From the NCBI RefSeq assembly GCF_036588685.1, contig NC_086378.1, positions 14,859,578-14,923,577 of the forward strand: 64,000 nucleotides of DNA, read 5' to 3'. The stretch's first letter is position 1; every line of letters begins with the position of its first letter. The notes beneath the pieces were generated by a model that saw only the letters and a program-made list of their open reading frames with translations, did not search any database and had not been told where the DNA came from. A program made the position numbers and the translations under genes. This stretch comes from Mytilus trossulus. Taxonomy: Eukaryota; Mollusca; Bivalvia; Mytilida; Mytilidae. Shown piece after piece: positions 53,601 through 64,000 of this stretch.

Positions 53601-56600
53601 AGTTGTCAATTTCGTTAGCAACGCCATATGACCTCCTTAGTTTCTAGTGATAATTTTTCCATCTCAAGCGAGAAGCATGATGTGAAAATTATCACAAAAA
53701 AAGATCAAAGGAAAAATGCACAAAATAGCGATAAATGTATATACATAAAAAAGTAAAATAACAAAAATACTGAACTCGGAGGAAAAATCAAAACAGAAAA
53801 TCTGTAATTGAATGACACAGTCAAAAGCTCAAACCCATCCAACAAATGGATAACAACTGTCATATTCCAGACTTGGCATAGGCATTTTCATATGAAAAAA
53901 TGGTGGATTAAACCTGGTTTTATATCAAGCTATATACATGTAACCTCTCACTTGTATGATAGTCTCATAGATATACATGTATATGAATTCATGTTCATGT
54001 TAATTTTGTAGGTTGAATGGAGAGCCATAGCTCCAGACAACACAAATATTGAAATCTCAGAAGATCAAGATTCTAAAGACGCATATAGATACCAGATTGA
54101 TCAACCTTCCGCCATTTCATGGAGGGTCAAAATCCAGAACATACAGATTGCTGATGAAATGAGATATATATGTCAGGTCGATATTGGTCTACAAAAATAT
54201 GCCACTGAGGAAAGATATATCAGAGTTACAGGTATAGTGTTATATAATAGGCAGTATTGATAAAATTCTGTCTGTCTACACACTTTTCTGATGGTCCATT
54301 GATAATTTAATGGTTGGTTTTTATTGTTTTAAAAATGTTTAAAAATTAATTATATATTTATTATGTCATATCTGTTTGAAGTTTGCTACTCATTTAGATA
54401 CAGGATTGAAAGAGGTTATCCTTTTCGTGACATTGAAGAGCAAAGAGAAATTTGTTTTAAGATTAAGAATTTATGTCAAAACTTACCATGACTCCTTCTA
54501 ATTTCAATTAAAAAAACATATTATGACAATGTATTCTGGATTTTATAAACTTTTTATTATATTATTTACTTCTACTTTAAATACTCAACAAACCTAGATA
54601 TTTGATTTTTGAACTACTAGTAACAGAAGTCATGCTTCACTCTTTTCTTTGATAAACATCAATTATTTGATATCTTGATTAACAACATGATTAAGATGAA
54701 AAATGAGGTATATAACATTATTCTTTTTTAACCTACAATGTACTATACTGTCATCAGAAATGATATACCCTCATCCGTCTGTTTTTGTACTCGCAGAAAA
54801 ACCTCAGATTATGGACTTACTGACCAGTAGTAACCAGTTGGTAGAAGAAGGGGATCCAGTCCAGCTTACTTGTAATTGTACAGGGTGGCCAAGGCCAAAT
54901 GTTAGATGGTCAAAAGTTGCTGGTGGGTTGCTGCCAAGTGGAGGACAAGAGTATGCTGTAAGGCATTATCAAATCATTTATATAATGCACTTGTATTAAA
55001 TGCATACTGAAAATTATTGAATGCACAAAAATATAGATAAAATAAGGAAGTTGTCATTTGTTGTTTTTCTAAGAATAAGTATTTAGTGTAGGAGGAAATT
55101 TTAAAGGCCAATTAACTATAGAAACTAAAACTATATCATTAAAATTTAATGATAGATTTATATGATTAATGGATTTTACTTATTTTGCAATTAAAGGCTC
55201 TGGCTAACGATGAAAATCAAACTGTCTTTATTAGAAAATTTAATCTTTTTCATGCAACATGTTCAGCAAAGCTGTAGGAATTTATTTCAGTTTCTGCATA
55301 TTGAATTTAAGTACTGCATTGTGGGTATTAATCTGTTACTCTGATAACTTTGAGAAATCAATTTTGTATTTCATTATGTAAGAAACAATTTGTTTGTAGG
55401 GATATACATTGAATCTTGGTAATTCTCGACCAGACCACAGAGGTTACTACAAGTGTACATGTCAGAATATGGTTGGGAAAGACGCCAGGATTGTATATTT
55501 AGGGGTTGTATGTAAGTAAACAATAAAATGAATAAGATCTTTAGAAACCTTTTGTATTGGTTGCTAGCTTTGGAATGGTAGTTTAATCGTACATTAATTC
55601 GTTAGAAGAAAAAAAAACTAAGGTTATAAAAAGTGGATTACATATACAAACAAAAAATATCTAGTTTAGGAAAAATTAAAGAATTTTCAGCATGAAATGT
55701 TTGAGAAAGTCACTTAGAATTGTTGGAAAATTTCATCATCAGATAAATGAGTTTTAATTTTACAGCTACATGTAGGTGAACCAAATTGCCAATAACTTAT
55801 GTTTTTAAACATTTTGAATGAAGAAAAAAAATTTAAGCATTGTTTTCTTACTACTGATTATTTCAATAAAGAAGTACATGTATTAGTGCAAGAGAAAAAT
55901 TATACTGGACTTACAACGCGTATAGTGATACATGTGATATAATTTCAACATTTCTTGAAACATAGAGAATTAGAAGTTTATATAATAATGCCCTATTCAC
56001 AGGAAACAAGTAATGTAAAGTAGTCTACAGCTATATCAGGTTTTTATGCCCCACCTACATTAGTACAGGGGCATTATGTTTTCTTGTCTCTGCGTCGGTC
56101 CTTTCATCCATTTGTCGAGCTTGAGGTTAAATTTTTTGGTCAAGGTAGTTTTTAATGAAGTTGAAGACCAATCAACTTGAAACTTAGTACGCATGTTCCC
56201 TATTTTATGATCTTTCTAATTTTTATAGTTTTTACCCCGATTTCACAGTTTACTTAACATAGAAAATGATAGTGCAAGTGAGGTATCCTTGTTCTATGGA
56301 AACATTGTTGTTACTATTATTTCTATTGACAACGCACTACTTTATATTTATAGTCAAACCAACAATCCAGGTTGGACAGATGGAACCAGCTCAAGCCTAT
56401 GGGTACCAGAAAACATTGGAATGTGTTATAGAAGCTTATCCAGTGCCATCAGAAGATCAGATCACATGGACTCATGAAAATATCCCTGTTCCATCAAGGT
56501 AATTGGATTACAATATCATGATTCAGTGTACTCCCCAGAATTTTCAAAAAAGCACCTCGGAAATTAACATAGCATTGGTTAAAAAGAAATATATCACCAT

Positions 56601-58383
56601 GGTCCTATTAATTTACATTCTATTGTACAAATCTTCCAAGATAGCACCATGGTAGAAACTTAGCACCAGGATATCATGGTGCTTTAAGGCCCATTGGGAG
56701 AACACTGTGTTTGTAAGGTTAACAGACATCTTTTACACCTGAGTGTTTGAATTTACAACCAAACTGCACTAAATGACTTAAGTGTATGCTGGCTATTGAC
56801 TATACAAAACAAATTACCAAAAATAAATAAATGTAGACAGAAAATCTGTGAAGTAAAAATCTTTAAATATGAGCTGTAAGTTTAAATTGCATATTATTAG
56901 TGAAGGAAATGCTGAAAGTCAGTGTTAACTGTTTGTTACACTGCTATGTATTCAATGAAATTATTTCAGTAAATTTAGTATGTGGTTCAAATTTCTTGAA
57001 ACTTTTATATTTTGTCAACAAGTTATGCTCTGGTTGTCAAAAATTTATGAAGATAAATGAGCCAAAGGAGTAGGTCCGGTCCGGTAAGGACCCATTTTGG
57101 CCTCAAATTTCAGGTTAATCTGACGAAAGATTTTGACCACTTTTTAAACACTTAAGTATCTATTTCATTTGATTCAATTAGTTTATGTGAAAGATTTTAA
57201 CTGATTTAGTCATTAAAATTGATCCGATTGAAGCTCACATATGAAAAATCTACCAACTATGCCAAAAAATGTCACTTTTCTGATGGTTTTTGTCAAAAAT
57301 GAAAGTGGCTGCATCCGTGTTCATCCTCCACCTTTATGCATGTTATGTATTATCGTCAAATACAACTTATATTTCAATATTAAGGATGAACACGAATGCA
57401 GCCACTTTTGTTTACACTAAAAATGTCTAAAATTTAACGAAAACGCTAGAATTGTTAAGATTTTAGTAGTGACTTAGCATGACTTAATGGTGCTTGTACC
57501 CGATATATGTCCATTGTATTGTCAAAAAACAGCCCATATTTATGTAGCAGAGGCATTCTATTGTCCAATGAATATCTAAAAGTTTACATTTTAACAATTT
57601 TGTAAAACTGCTATATTTTGAGTCCAAAAAGGGGTCTTACTGGACCTACTCCTTTTATTTTGTCAAAGAGTAAGATATCCCTTTAGAAGAACAATGAGTA
57701 TTATATGAATTCTAAATAAATTTCAATGTAAAGTTATAAGGCAAAATACACTGTTCTTTGATATTATTTAAGTTATTTTGTTATACATTTGTTTTTCAGT
57801 GCTAAAATAAAGTACATAGAAGGAGCCATGAATCGAGTCACCACCAAACTCACAATAAGAGGTGTAGATCCAAATGCACTTGGTCTTTACACATGTCAAG
57901 CCAGTAACACCAAGGGGTCAACGCAAGCAAATATAAATTTGAAATGTAAGTTATAATGGCAACTGACCTTCTATTTTATATATCTTGCAAAATAAAATTA
58001 AAAAATCAGAATGAAGTGCAATAAGTTATACTTAATTTTGATTGAATTCAAACTCCATAATAAGTTCAATTACATATAATTTATACAGGTTTCACACAGC
58101 CTATCTATATTGTTTGGAAATGTCAATCTAAATAACAAGGCTTGTGTAAATGTTTATACAAACAAAGCAAGCAAGCCAACCAACCTTTAATTACCAGCAT
58201 TAAAAAATTAGCTCTTATAACAATTTTTACATAATTATGATTTTATTATTTGCAGATTCTAGCCAGCCAACACCAGATATTACGGGAGAAATAATAAGAA
58301 GTGGTGCCTCACTCATCTCTATCAGCATAACAACACTACTCATGTTAGTCACAGTCGGACTTCTTCATACGTGTAAAGTCTAG
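50634..58383 (+). CDS. Lachesin/IgLON-like three-Ig protein, complete in eight coding exons
   Basis: Exons at 50634-50673, 52046-52191, 54012-54231, 54797-54957, 55400-55511, 56354-56498, 57800-57945 and 58256-58383 join in frame to 1098 bases (365 residues) with GT-AG borders throughout. Order: signal peptide (1-13, MEIIILLISFVAC), Ig1 (C52, W65, C116), Ig2 (C161, W173, C208), Ig3 (C250, W265, C307), then a C-terminus with small residues (RSGAS, 338-342) and a hydrophobic end (LISISITTLLMLVTVGLL), which suggests a GPI anchor; a membrane helix with a five-residue tail is the alternative. Each Ig domain is split between two exons, as in lachesin, IgLON and related adhesion genes. Such proteins mediate cell adhesion, often in the nervous system or at septate junctions; that role is inferred from the family. 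Ig2 has two extra cysteines (163 and 210). Confidence 0.88.
50674..52045 (+). other. Intron 1 of the lachesin-like gene
   Basis: No repeat family or additional exon was recognised. Confidence 0.6.
52046..52191 (+). CDS. Exon 2: first half of Ig domain 1
   Basis: Acceptor TATTTTACAG, donor GTATGT; enters phase 1, leaves phase 0. It encodes FAIDPNV through VFMTCVVHNKPADKK with the first Ig cysteine (52). Confidence 0.85.
53124..53314. mobile_element. 191-bp hAT-like MITE, copy 1
   Basis: The ends are CAGTGTTCTCCCAGA and the complement of TCTGGGGAGAACACTG, flanked by AAAGAT on both sides (53118-53123, 53315-53320). Subterminal parts pair (TTTAGCATCATGGTAA with TTACCATGATGCTAAA). CAG..CTG ends resemble hAT elements, though the visible duplication is 6 rather than 8 bases. 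Confidence 0.8.
53456..53570. repeat. Three perfect copies of a 38-bp tandem repeat
   Basis: The unit starts ACATGTTTTGTACTTATAGA and ends ATCGTTGATTATCTCA. Copies begin at 53456, 53494 and 53532. Identity suggests recent expansion. Confidence 0.92.
53805..53930. repeat. Dispersed mussel-type repeat, 'AAAAGCTCAAAC' family
   Basis: It contains TGACACAGTCAAAAGCTCAA, then AATGGATAACAACTGTCATA, then TTCCAGACTTGGCATAGGCA. It lies about 80-200 bases upstream of the exon-3 acceptor. Confidence 0.65.
54012..54231 (+). CDS. Exon 3: second half of Ig domain 1
   Basis: Acceptor AATTTTGTAG, donor GTATAG; enters phase 0, leaves phase 1. It encodes VEWRAIAPDN with the core Trp (65), ISWRVKIQNI and MRYICQVDIG with C116. 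Confidence 0.87.
54232..54796 (+). other. Intron 3 of the lachesin-like gene
   Basis: Plain AT-rich intron. Confidence 0.6.
54797..54957 (+). CDS. Exon 4: first half of Ig domain 2
   Basis: Acceptor TACTCGCAG, donor GTAAGG; enters phase 1, leaves phase 0. It encodes EKPQIMDLL through VQLTCNCTGWPRPNVRW and LLPSGGQEYA. The TCNCTG sequence puts a Cys where the usual TCNATG pattern has Ala. Confidence 0.85.
54958..55399 (+). other. Intron 4 of the lachesin-like gene
   Basis: No feature recognised. Confidence 0.6.
55400..55511 (+). CDS. Exon 5: second half of Ig domain 2
   Basis: Acceptor TTTGTTTGTAG, donor GTAAGT; phase 0 to 1. It encodes GYTLNLGNSR, DHRGYYKCTCQNMVGKDAR and VYLGVV. KCTCQN has Cys where Ala is usual, opposite the extra Cys of exon 4. 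Confidence 0.87.
55512..56353 (+). other. Intron 5 of the lachesin-like gene
   Basis: Its 3' third is a dispersed repeat (56043-56320) that reaches to about 30 bases from the exon-6 acceptor. The remainder shows nothing. Confidence 0.6.
56043..56320 (+). repeat. Dispersed mollusc-type repeat, 'TATGCCCCACC' family
   Basis: It contains TTATGCCCCACCTACATTAG, then ACAGGGGCATTATGTTTTCT, then GAAGTTGAAGACCAATCAAC, TTGAAACTTAGTACGCATGT, AACATAGAAAATGATAGTGC and TCTATGGAAACATTGTTGTT. This order is one I recognise as widespread in bivalves. An open frame at 56266 begins in it and is not the gene's start. Confidence 0.75.
56354..56498 (+). CDS. Exon 6: first half of Ig domain 3
   Basis: Acceptor TATTTATAG, donor GTAATT; phase 1 to 2. 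It encodes KPTIQVGQM, KTLECVIEAYPVP and ITWTHENIPVP with C250 and W265. The split codon gives Phe227. Confidence 0.85.
56524..56706. mobile_element. hAT-like MITE, copy 2
   Basis: The ends are CAGTGTACTCCCCAGA and the complement of TGGGAGAACACTG, the same terminal pattern as the copy at 53124-53314. Inner ATGGTGCT/AGCACCATGGT words pair. No target duplication is preserved. Confidence 0.7.
57064..57655. mobile_element. Fold-back element, complete copy in opposite orientation
   Basis: The ends are AAAGGAGTAGGTCC and its complement GGACCTACTCCTTT. Inner arms pair around AAAGTGGCTGCATCCGTG and GAATGCAGCCACTTTTG. The reverse complement runs parallel to the element at 13628-14199 over its whole length. 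It lies in intron 6. Confidence 0.85.
57800..57945 (+). CDS. Exon 7: second half of Ig domain 3
   Basis: Acceptor GTTTTTCAG, donor GTAAGT; phase 2 to 1. It encodes SAKIKYIEGA, TTKLTIRGVD and LGLYTCQASNTKGST with C307, the standard closing strand of an I-set domain. Confidence 0.88.
57946..58255 (+). other. Intron 7 of the lachesin-like gene
   Basis: Plain AT-rich intron. Confidence 0.6.
58256..58383 (+). CDS. Exon 8: C-terminal anchor and stop
   Basis: Acceptor TATTTGCAG; enters phase 1 and ends in TAG at 58381-58383. It encodes SSQPTPDITGEIIRSGAS and a hydrophobic end of about 18 residues, then HTCKV. The small-residue cluster before the hydrophobic run is where a GPI cleavage site would lie. 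Confidence 0.85.
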
Positions 58384-61125
58384 CTTCAAATAGTGTCTTC
58401 AAACTTGTAAATTCTAGCTTCATAGAATGAGTCTTCATGCATATAAATTGTAACCTCAAAGAAATCATTGTTCATTCATATGTAAATTTGAAATTGTCAT
58501 AAATTTAACCTTGACATCTTCATACTGAGACTTCACTCAACTGCCAGAATTGATTAATTATTCATCAGAGCAATTTCTGAAATTTGACTGATATTTGAAA
58601 TAGATATTAAATATACAAAGAAATTTAATGAATTTGAGAATTGCATAATAGAATAATGTTTATTTTTCTGAGACTTCTTTTTGCTATTTTATCGGACTTA
58701 TCAAAAAGAGACACTTTTTATTAACATGATTAAGATAAATTTAAAATATTTGGAATTGAAATATTTTTTTAAATTATTTTTTAGGACAATGTAAACTTTA
58801 CTTTTTTTAAATTATATATTGGACATGGTGTGCTATTTAACTTAACAAAGTTATGAAAGGTATGTGGTTGTGACATGTTGTGAAATCTTGTACTCCAATG
58901 GTAAGAACTTGAGTGTATAGTCTCAGTTAACATGAAAGCAATAATTAATGTATTTGTTAAGTTTGTTTATATCATATTTGTAAATTTAAAACATATAAGT
59001 TGGAGTACCGAAAACACGCAGTTTTGTTAATAGGTATAAATGATTTAAAATGCATGCAGGCCATATTAATTCACTTTTCAAACATTTGACAAATCTATGA
59101 TGAAGCTTTAAATATTTGTATGAAGTGTCTAGATTTCTTTCAGTACCTACATTTGCATTTAATGTAATATAAATAACTGTAGTACCATAAAGTAAACAAA
59201 TCAAAAATAAGTCTATCTAAAAGCTGCTTAATTATTTGAGTGTGTTAAATTAACATGCTTCCTTGTTATAGTAAGACGGGTCATAAATAGAGTATTATAT
59301 TTGTTTACTACAAAAAAAGTCCACATGTACATGAAGTAATGTTGTTTTTATTAACCAATCAAAAGAGGGAAGAGATAATTAGATGATTCCTACATGAGCA
59401 ACTTGACCTTGGTTTTTTTTCTGTTTGTGCTAGCAGCTAAATTAAACATTTTTTATCTAACAAACATTCCATCCCAATTTAATAATTCAAACTACACACT
59501 CAAATTCTTTATATTAATAAAAATTGCACCTGTTGTTTTCGAAATTTTTAAGTACATTCCATTTTTGTTATTAATTGTAAATATGTAAATATCATCACTA
59601 TATTTGTATAAAATGTGTATATTTGGATGCAACTTTTTACATATCAATATCTGTCATAGATTTTTTTATAGATCATATTTTGATTATTTACTACATTCCA
59701 AAATTTCAGGGGATAACCAAAACTACAAACCCTGATTTTATTGATTATAACTTTTAAGAGTTTACAATTTTAAAGTGTTATTATTTTATTTACTTTTTGC
59801 TAATATATAAATCAAACTTTCACCAGCAAATCCATTTACTTTTTCAGTTTTAATTATCTGCAGTTAAAAATTCAAAAGATATTTTAAAGTACTTCTAAAG
59901 GCGTCTAAAAATAACTAGTTTTACTTTATTATAAAAAAAAGATATAGATGTGTTTCACTGCCTGATTCGAAACAGAACAGGCGTAAAATGCGCTCATGGT
60001 GCAGCTGTTTATTCTAAACTGGTTCCATTTTAAGCTTGATATGTATGTTGAACATACTTAATGTTTTTATTTGATATAATGTACATTCCCAATTCTTGAA
60101 AGTGACATATAAACCTTCCATCATTGTACAGTGTGAAGTAAAAGATATATATTACAGGGATTTTTATGAAATCATAGGATTATAGTTGGATTTTCATTGT
60201 ATATTACATTACTCTATGACACTGTAGAAAGTACATATCAAAAGAGTTGCCATACACTGTATACATGTAATAATACGTGTGTAACATAGATTTTAATTGT
60301 GTCTTTTTATATTGACATTTTTGTACATATTTTAGTTTTTATCATTTAAATACTTTTGTTTGGATATGAAATATAAAAATTTTAAGGACTCAGTGCTACA
60401 ATGTATTAGAAATTTTAATTGTTGATTAATTAAAAAAACTAGAGGATAAAATAAACATTTTGATGAACAGAAAAGAGAATTAAAACATTTGAAGTAAAAT
60501 CTATCAAACAAAAATAAATTATTGCATTAACAACCAACAGTTTTGATTGTCAATTATCATGTTAGTGATCTATTCTGTTTAGATTTTTTTAAATTGTTAG
60601 TTTCTGAAATAAAACTCTTTGATTCATTAAATTTACCAAAGTTCCTTCTGTCAAGTTTTAATTTCATATACATATAAGTTTTAAAACTTCTGGTGACAGG
60701 AAAAAACAAAATAGAATAGATTGCTTGACAAATATTTGGTTTGAAGATGAATGCTTTACCTTGACCTTGTATTTTATTGTATTTATATTTTAATATCTGA
60801 AGATATTTTAAAATTTCTTCAAATATTTTATTGAATTTTTGTATTTCCAATCACAATTATATACAAATAAATGTATTTTACATTAAATTTGATATTAAAT
60901 AATACCGATAAAAGTTTGCTGTTTCTTTATGTTTATTGATAATAGTTACCATTTAATTAATCAAAGACTTGAACATTTTGATCAAGAGTTATAACACCTT
61001 AGCTTTTATTTAAGAGTGCACATGTTGATATGTCTTGCCCACTTAACTTATGATTGAATCCATATTGGAGTATGAAATATGAAGGTTAACTACAGATATC
61101 ACTTAAACTTAACATTATCAATGAT
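58384..61125 (+). other. Downstream region of the lachesin-like gene, probable 3' UTR in part
   Basis: AT-rich with no recognised repeat family. AATAAA hexamers occur at 59516-59521 and 60450-60455 among others, and the true polyadenylation site cannot be chosen. A 97-codon minus-strand frame (60557-60850) is Lys/Ile/Phe-rich and looks like chance. Confidence 0.4.
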
Positions 61126-62298
61126 CCAGGAAATGATGAACCATGCTGGACTTACATGTACACATTCAATAATTCTATAAACCAAACATATTTGACCTAT
61201 TGCTTATAGAAGCGAGAACAACAACCAAAACCTAACATTGACCAATTATAATTGACAAGAGTGCACACACTGAAATGTCTCGCCTTCTTTACTAATCCTT
61301 GATACCATCTTGATAGACCTAAATATAAAGCTTTATTACAGCTGTCACATAAACTCAACATTAACCAAGAAAATGAAACATTGATCAATGAACCGTGAAA
61401 ATTAAGTCAAGGTCAGATGAACCATGCCAGGCAGACATGTACAGCTAACAATTCTTCAATACAACAAATAGAGTTGACTTATTGCTTATAAATAAAGAAA
61501 AACAGACCAAAACACAAACACTTAAAACTTAGCAATGGACCGTGAAAATGAGGTCAAGGTCAAATAAAAAATAACTGACATATAGATCATAAAATATTTC
61601 CATACACTAAATATAGTTGACCTAATGCATAAAGTATTAGAAAAATAGACCAAAACTAAAAAACTTAACTTGGACCACTGAACCATGAAAATGAGGTCAA
61701 GGTCAGATGACACATGTCAGCTAGACATGTACACCTTTCAATCATTCCATACACCAATTATAGTAGACCTTTTGCATATTGTATAAGAAAAACAGACCAA
61801 AACACAAAAACTTAACTATAACCACTGAACCATGAAAATGAGGTCATGGTCAGTTGGACATGTACACCTTACAGTCCTTCCATACACCGAATATACTAGA
61901 CCTATTGCTTATAGTATGAGATATGGACTTGACCACGAAAACTTAACCTTGTTCACTGATCCAAGAAATGAGGTTGAGGTCAAGTGAAAACTGTCTGACA
62001 GGCATGAGGACCTTGCAAGGTACGCACATACCAAATATAGTTATTCAATTACTTATAATAAGAGAGAATTTAACATTACAAAAAAATCTTAACTTTTTTT
62101 TCAAGTAGTCACTGAACCATGAAAATGAGGTCAAGGACATTAGACATGTGACTGACAGAAAGTTCGTAACATGAGGAATCTATATACAAAGTATGAAGCA
62201 TCCAGGTCTTCTACCTTCTAAAATATAAAGCATTTTAGAAGTGAGCTAACACTGCGGTAGCCACCGCCGCCGCTGGATCACTATCCCTATGTCGAGCT

Positions 62299-62317
62299 TT
62301 CTGCAACAAAATTTGCA
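62299..62317. repeat. Hairpin, first copy
   Basis: CTGCAA, a six-base loop, then TTGCAG, directly after CCCTATGTCGAGCTTT. It corresponds position by position to the hairpin near 63350. Confidence 0.75.
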
Positions 62318-63348
62318 GGCTTGACAAAAACAAGATCAAGATAAGATAGAATATGGCAAAGATATGTATAACTTAAAAAGTTAAAATCATTCAATACACC
62401 TAAAATATTTGACCTATTGCTTATAGTACATTTGTACCTGATAAACTGACAATTCAAAACCATGATTACTTTTCATTGACCAATGACCCATAAGAATGGT
62501 TATATTTTTGGAATCCTGTCAGACCTATGTTCACCTAACAATCATATATTATGCAAAATACAGCAGTCCTGTTGCTTACAGTAAGAAATAGACCAAATTA
62601 CAAAAACTAACAACACTAAACCATTAAAATTAGTCAAGGTCAAATGAAACCTGCCAGTCTGACATCTTACAATCATTCTATACACCAAATATGGTTGAAC
62701 TATTGCTTAAACATGTAGTATTGGAGATAAGGACTTGGTCATTTGAACCTTACCCTAATCGCTGATCCACAAATGATCAGGTGAACCCGGTCCAACAGGC
62801 ATATAGCTCTTGCAAAAAAGCTGTATACCAAATATAGTTGTAAGAGAGTATTTCACATGAAATTACAGAACAAAACTATTTTTATTCCATAAAGTGACTG
62901 AACCATGAAGCGAGGTCTAGGACAATGGACATATGAGATATAACAAACAGAAACTTGGTAAAAATAATTAAGGTATCTGGAAACAAGGTATGAAACATTA
63001 AAGTCTATCTCCTGAATTATAAAGCTTTATACCATTATGGTTTCTAGATTTTAATCTCTAGGACTGGCATTCTACAACTTTCATTGTTGTCTAGACAAAC
63101 ATTACTTTTGTAGGCCAAATAAAGTTAACTTAAAGGAACTGATGTGACCTTTTTAACAATTATAGTTAAACCATCCTACCTGTTGACTTATATTTAAAAC
63201 TTACAATGATACAGAAACTTTGTAATATGAGGCATCTATATACAAACTATGAAGCATCCAGGTCTTCCACCTTCTAATATATAAAGCTTTTAAGAAGTAA
63301 GCTAATGCCCACTCTGCTGCCGCCAGATCACCATCCCTATGTCGAGCT

Positions 63349-63367
63349 TTCTGCGACAAAAGTCGCA
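63349..63367. repeat. Hairpin, second copy
   Basis: CTGCGAC AAAA GTCGCAG, a perfect seven-base stem with a four-base loop, in the same context as the first copy. Confidence 0.8.
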
Positions 63368-63515
63368 GGCTCAACAAAAACTAGTTTACTTGTTTGAGTG
63401 TATTTCATCTTACTGTTTATAATAGTAAGTAAGTGAGTTTTAACCTTTAATACAGGACATCTTAAGTTGTCTATCCTTTCCATTGGCTTCTCTTCAGATT
63501 CACATAAACAATATA

Positions 63516-63661
63516 CTGTAAACCAACTAATTTTTGCGGATACTTTATTTCGGGTTTAGCCCTTTCTATTCCACTTCACGGCGATTTAATTTCGCGATAT
63601 ACTTTATTTTGTGTAGTTCAATAAGGAAAGATCCAAGTTTTACGAATTAGTTGATTTACAG
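63516..63661. mobile_element. Small MITE, 146 bp
   Basis: The ends are CTGTAAACCAACTAATTTTT and the imperfect complement of ACGAATTAGTTGATTTACAG. The interior holds two CGCGA/GCGGA-type words (TTTTGCGGATACTTTATTTC, TTTCGCGATATACTTTATTT). The left end follows a TA; the right TA is not preserved exactly. Confidence 0.65.
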
Positions 63662-63664
63662 AAG

Positions 63665-64000
63665 TAGTCCTTAACTTTTTTCCCTGTGAACCCAAAGGCT
63701 TTGCTTGGAGAACAAAAATATGATCATCTATTGACTGCTACTGTCTAGCAATTAAATTTGGGCCTACCTTTGTCTGTGTGATATTTGCAGCATCATCCCA
63801 TGAATTTGGAATAGTAAAATGTATCTTTATGTAATTTTTGGCTAAAATTCAAAAATCAATAGTTGTTTCTCCAAATTTGCGATTCTTTGACAAAAATTGT
63901 CAACAAATTTTGTATAAAATGTTCTCTCATATTGACACCAGGAAACAGGGACAGACATTAATATAATAATTCACACAATGATATGTCTTGCATGACGGCA
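63665..64000. other. Right edge of the window, nothing recognised
   Basis: AT-rich sequence with no supported feature. Confidence 0.4.

Larger units (their letters stand above)
52192..54011 (+). other. Intron 2 of the lachesin-like gene, repeat-bearing
   Basis: It contains a GC-richer segment with two CCGCGGT words (about 52865-52905), a MITE at 53124-53314, a three-copy 38-bp repeat at 53456-53570 and a dispersed repeat at 53805-53930. Confidence 0.7.
61130..63380. repeat. Degenerate tandem repeat of about 145 bp
   Basis: The succession GACCTATTGCTTATA, GACCAAAACACAAAAACTTA, CACTGAACCATGAAAATGAG and GTCAAGGTCAGATGA returns about every 143-148 bases, for example near 61505, 61648 and 61796, with increasing decay to the right. 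Longer blocks (about 62140-62335 and 63205-63380) recur with GAAGCATCCAGGTCTTC, ATATAAAGC and CCCTATGTCGAGCTTTCTGC. It is non-coding. Similar words are known to me from other bivalves. Confidence 0.75.

Noticed and set aside
56266..56502. Start codon at 56266 as the beginning of a gene
   Set aside because: It lies inside a dispersed repeat just before the exon-6 acceptor. The spliced model from 50634 is continuous.
60557..60850. 97-codon minus-strand frame
   Set aside because: It is low-complexity Lys/Ile/Phe-rich sequence in AT-rich DNA, without splice or domain evidence.

Overview
The window is animal nuclear DNA, most likely from a bivalve mollusc and probably a marine mussel (Mytilus or a relative). 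It is AT-rich, its genes are split into short exons with GT-AG introns, and most of the rest is dispersed repeats. Several repeats have a form I associate with Mytilus: the 'GATGTGGT..TGCCAATGAGACAACT..' family, the 'ATGCCCCACC' family, the 'AACTGACAACGCCAT' family and the 'ACGCGCGTCTGGCG' family. The species call rests on recognising these repeats, not on a search. There are no bacterial features.

Left part (1-14 kb). One long reverse-transcriptase frame of a non-LTR retrotransposon lies on the minus strand (3996-6818). A minisatellite of about 54 copies of a 53-bp unit fills 10050-12903, and its point variants show block-wise amplification. A fold-back element with a truncated neighbour follows (13282-14199).

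Middle part (14-47 kb). Two minus-strand genes encode cell-surface proteins. One can be rebuilt completely from five coding exons (46755 to 37718): signal peptide, three immunoglobulin domains, Ser/Thr/Pro stalk, membrane helix and cytoplasmic tail, 457 residues, all introns phase 1. The other is seen only as three 3' exons (18795 to 14663): two mucin-like Thr-rich exons and a membrane/tail exon related to the tail exon of the first gene. They are tandem paralogues, or alternative 3' ends of one transcription unit. Between and inside them lie DNA transposons: a hAT-type element with an 8-bp target duplication (21853-23130), a 3.25-kb element with nearly perfect 69-bp inverted ends and subterminal repeats (28677-31926), a decayed Tc1/mariner copy (32986-34241), several MITEs and a decayed Penelope-like reverse transcriptase (about 24770-25960).

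Right part (47-64 kb). A complete plus-strand gene of eight coding exons (50634-58383) encodes a 365-residue lachesin/IgLON-like protein: signal peptide, three Ig domains and a hydrophobic C-terminus of the GPI-anchor type. Its introns carry MITEs, including two copies of one hAT-like family. After it come a long AT-rich stretch that probably holds its 3' UTR, then a degenerate tandem repeat of about 145 bp (61130-63380) containing two copies of a short hairpin.

The three genes are all of the cell-surface recognition or adhesion type. Nothing in the sequence shows that they act in one pathway. Exon joins are my own reading of splice sites and frame, without transcript support.
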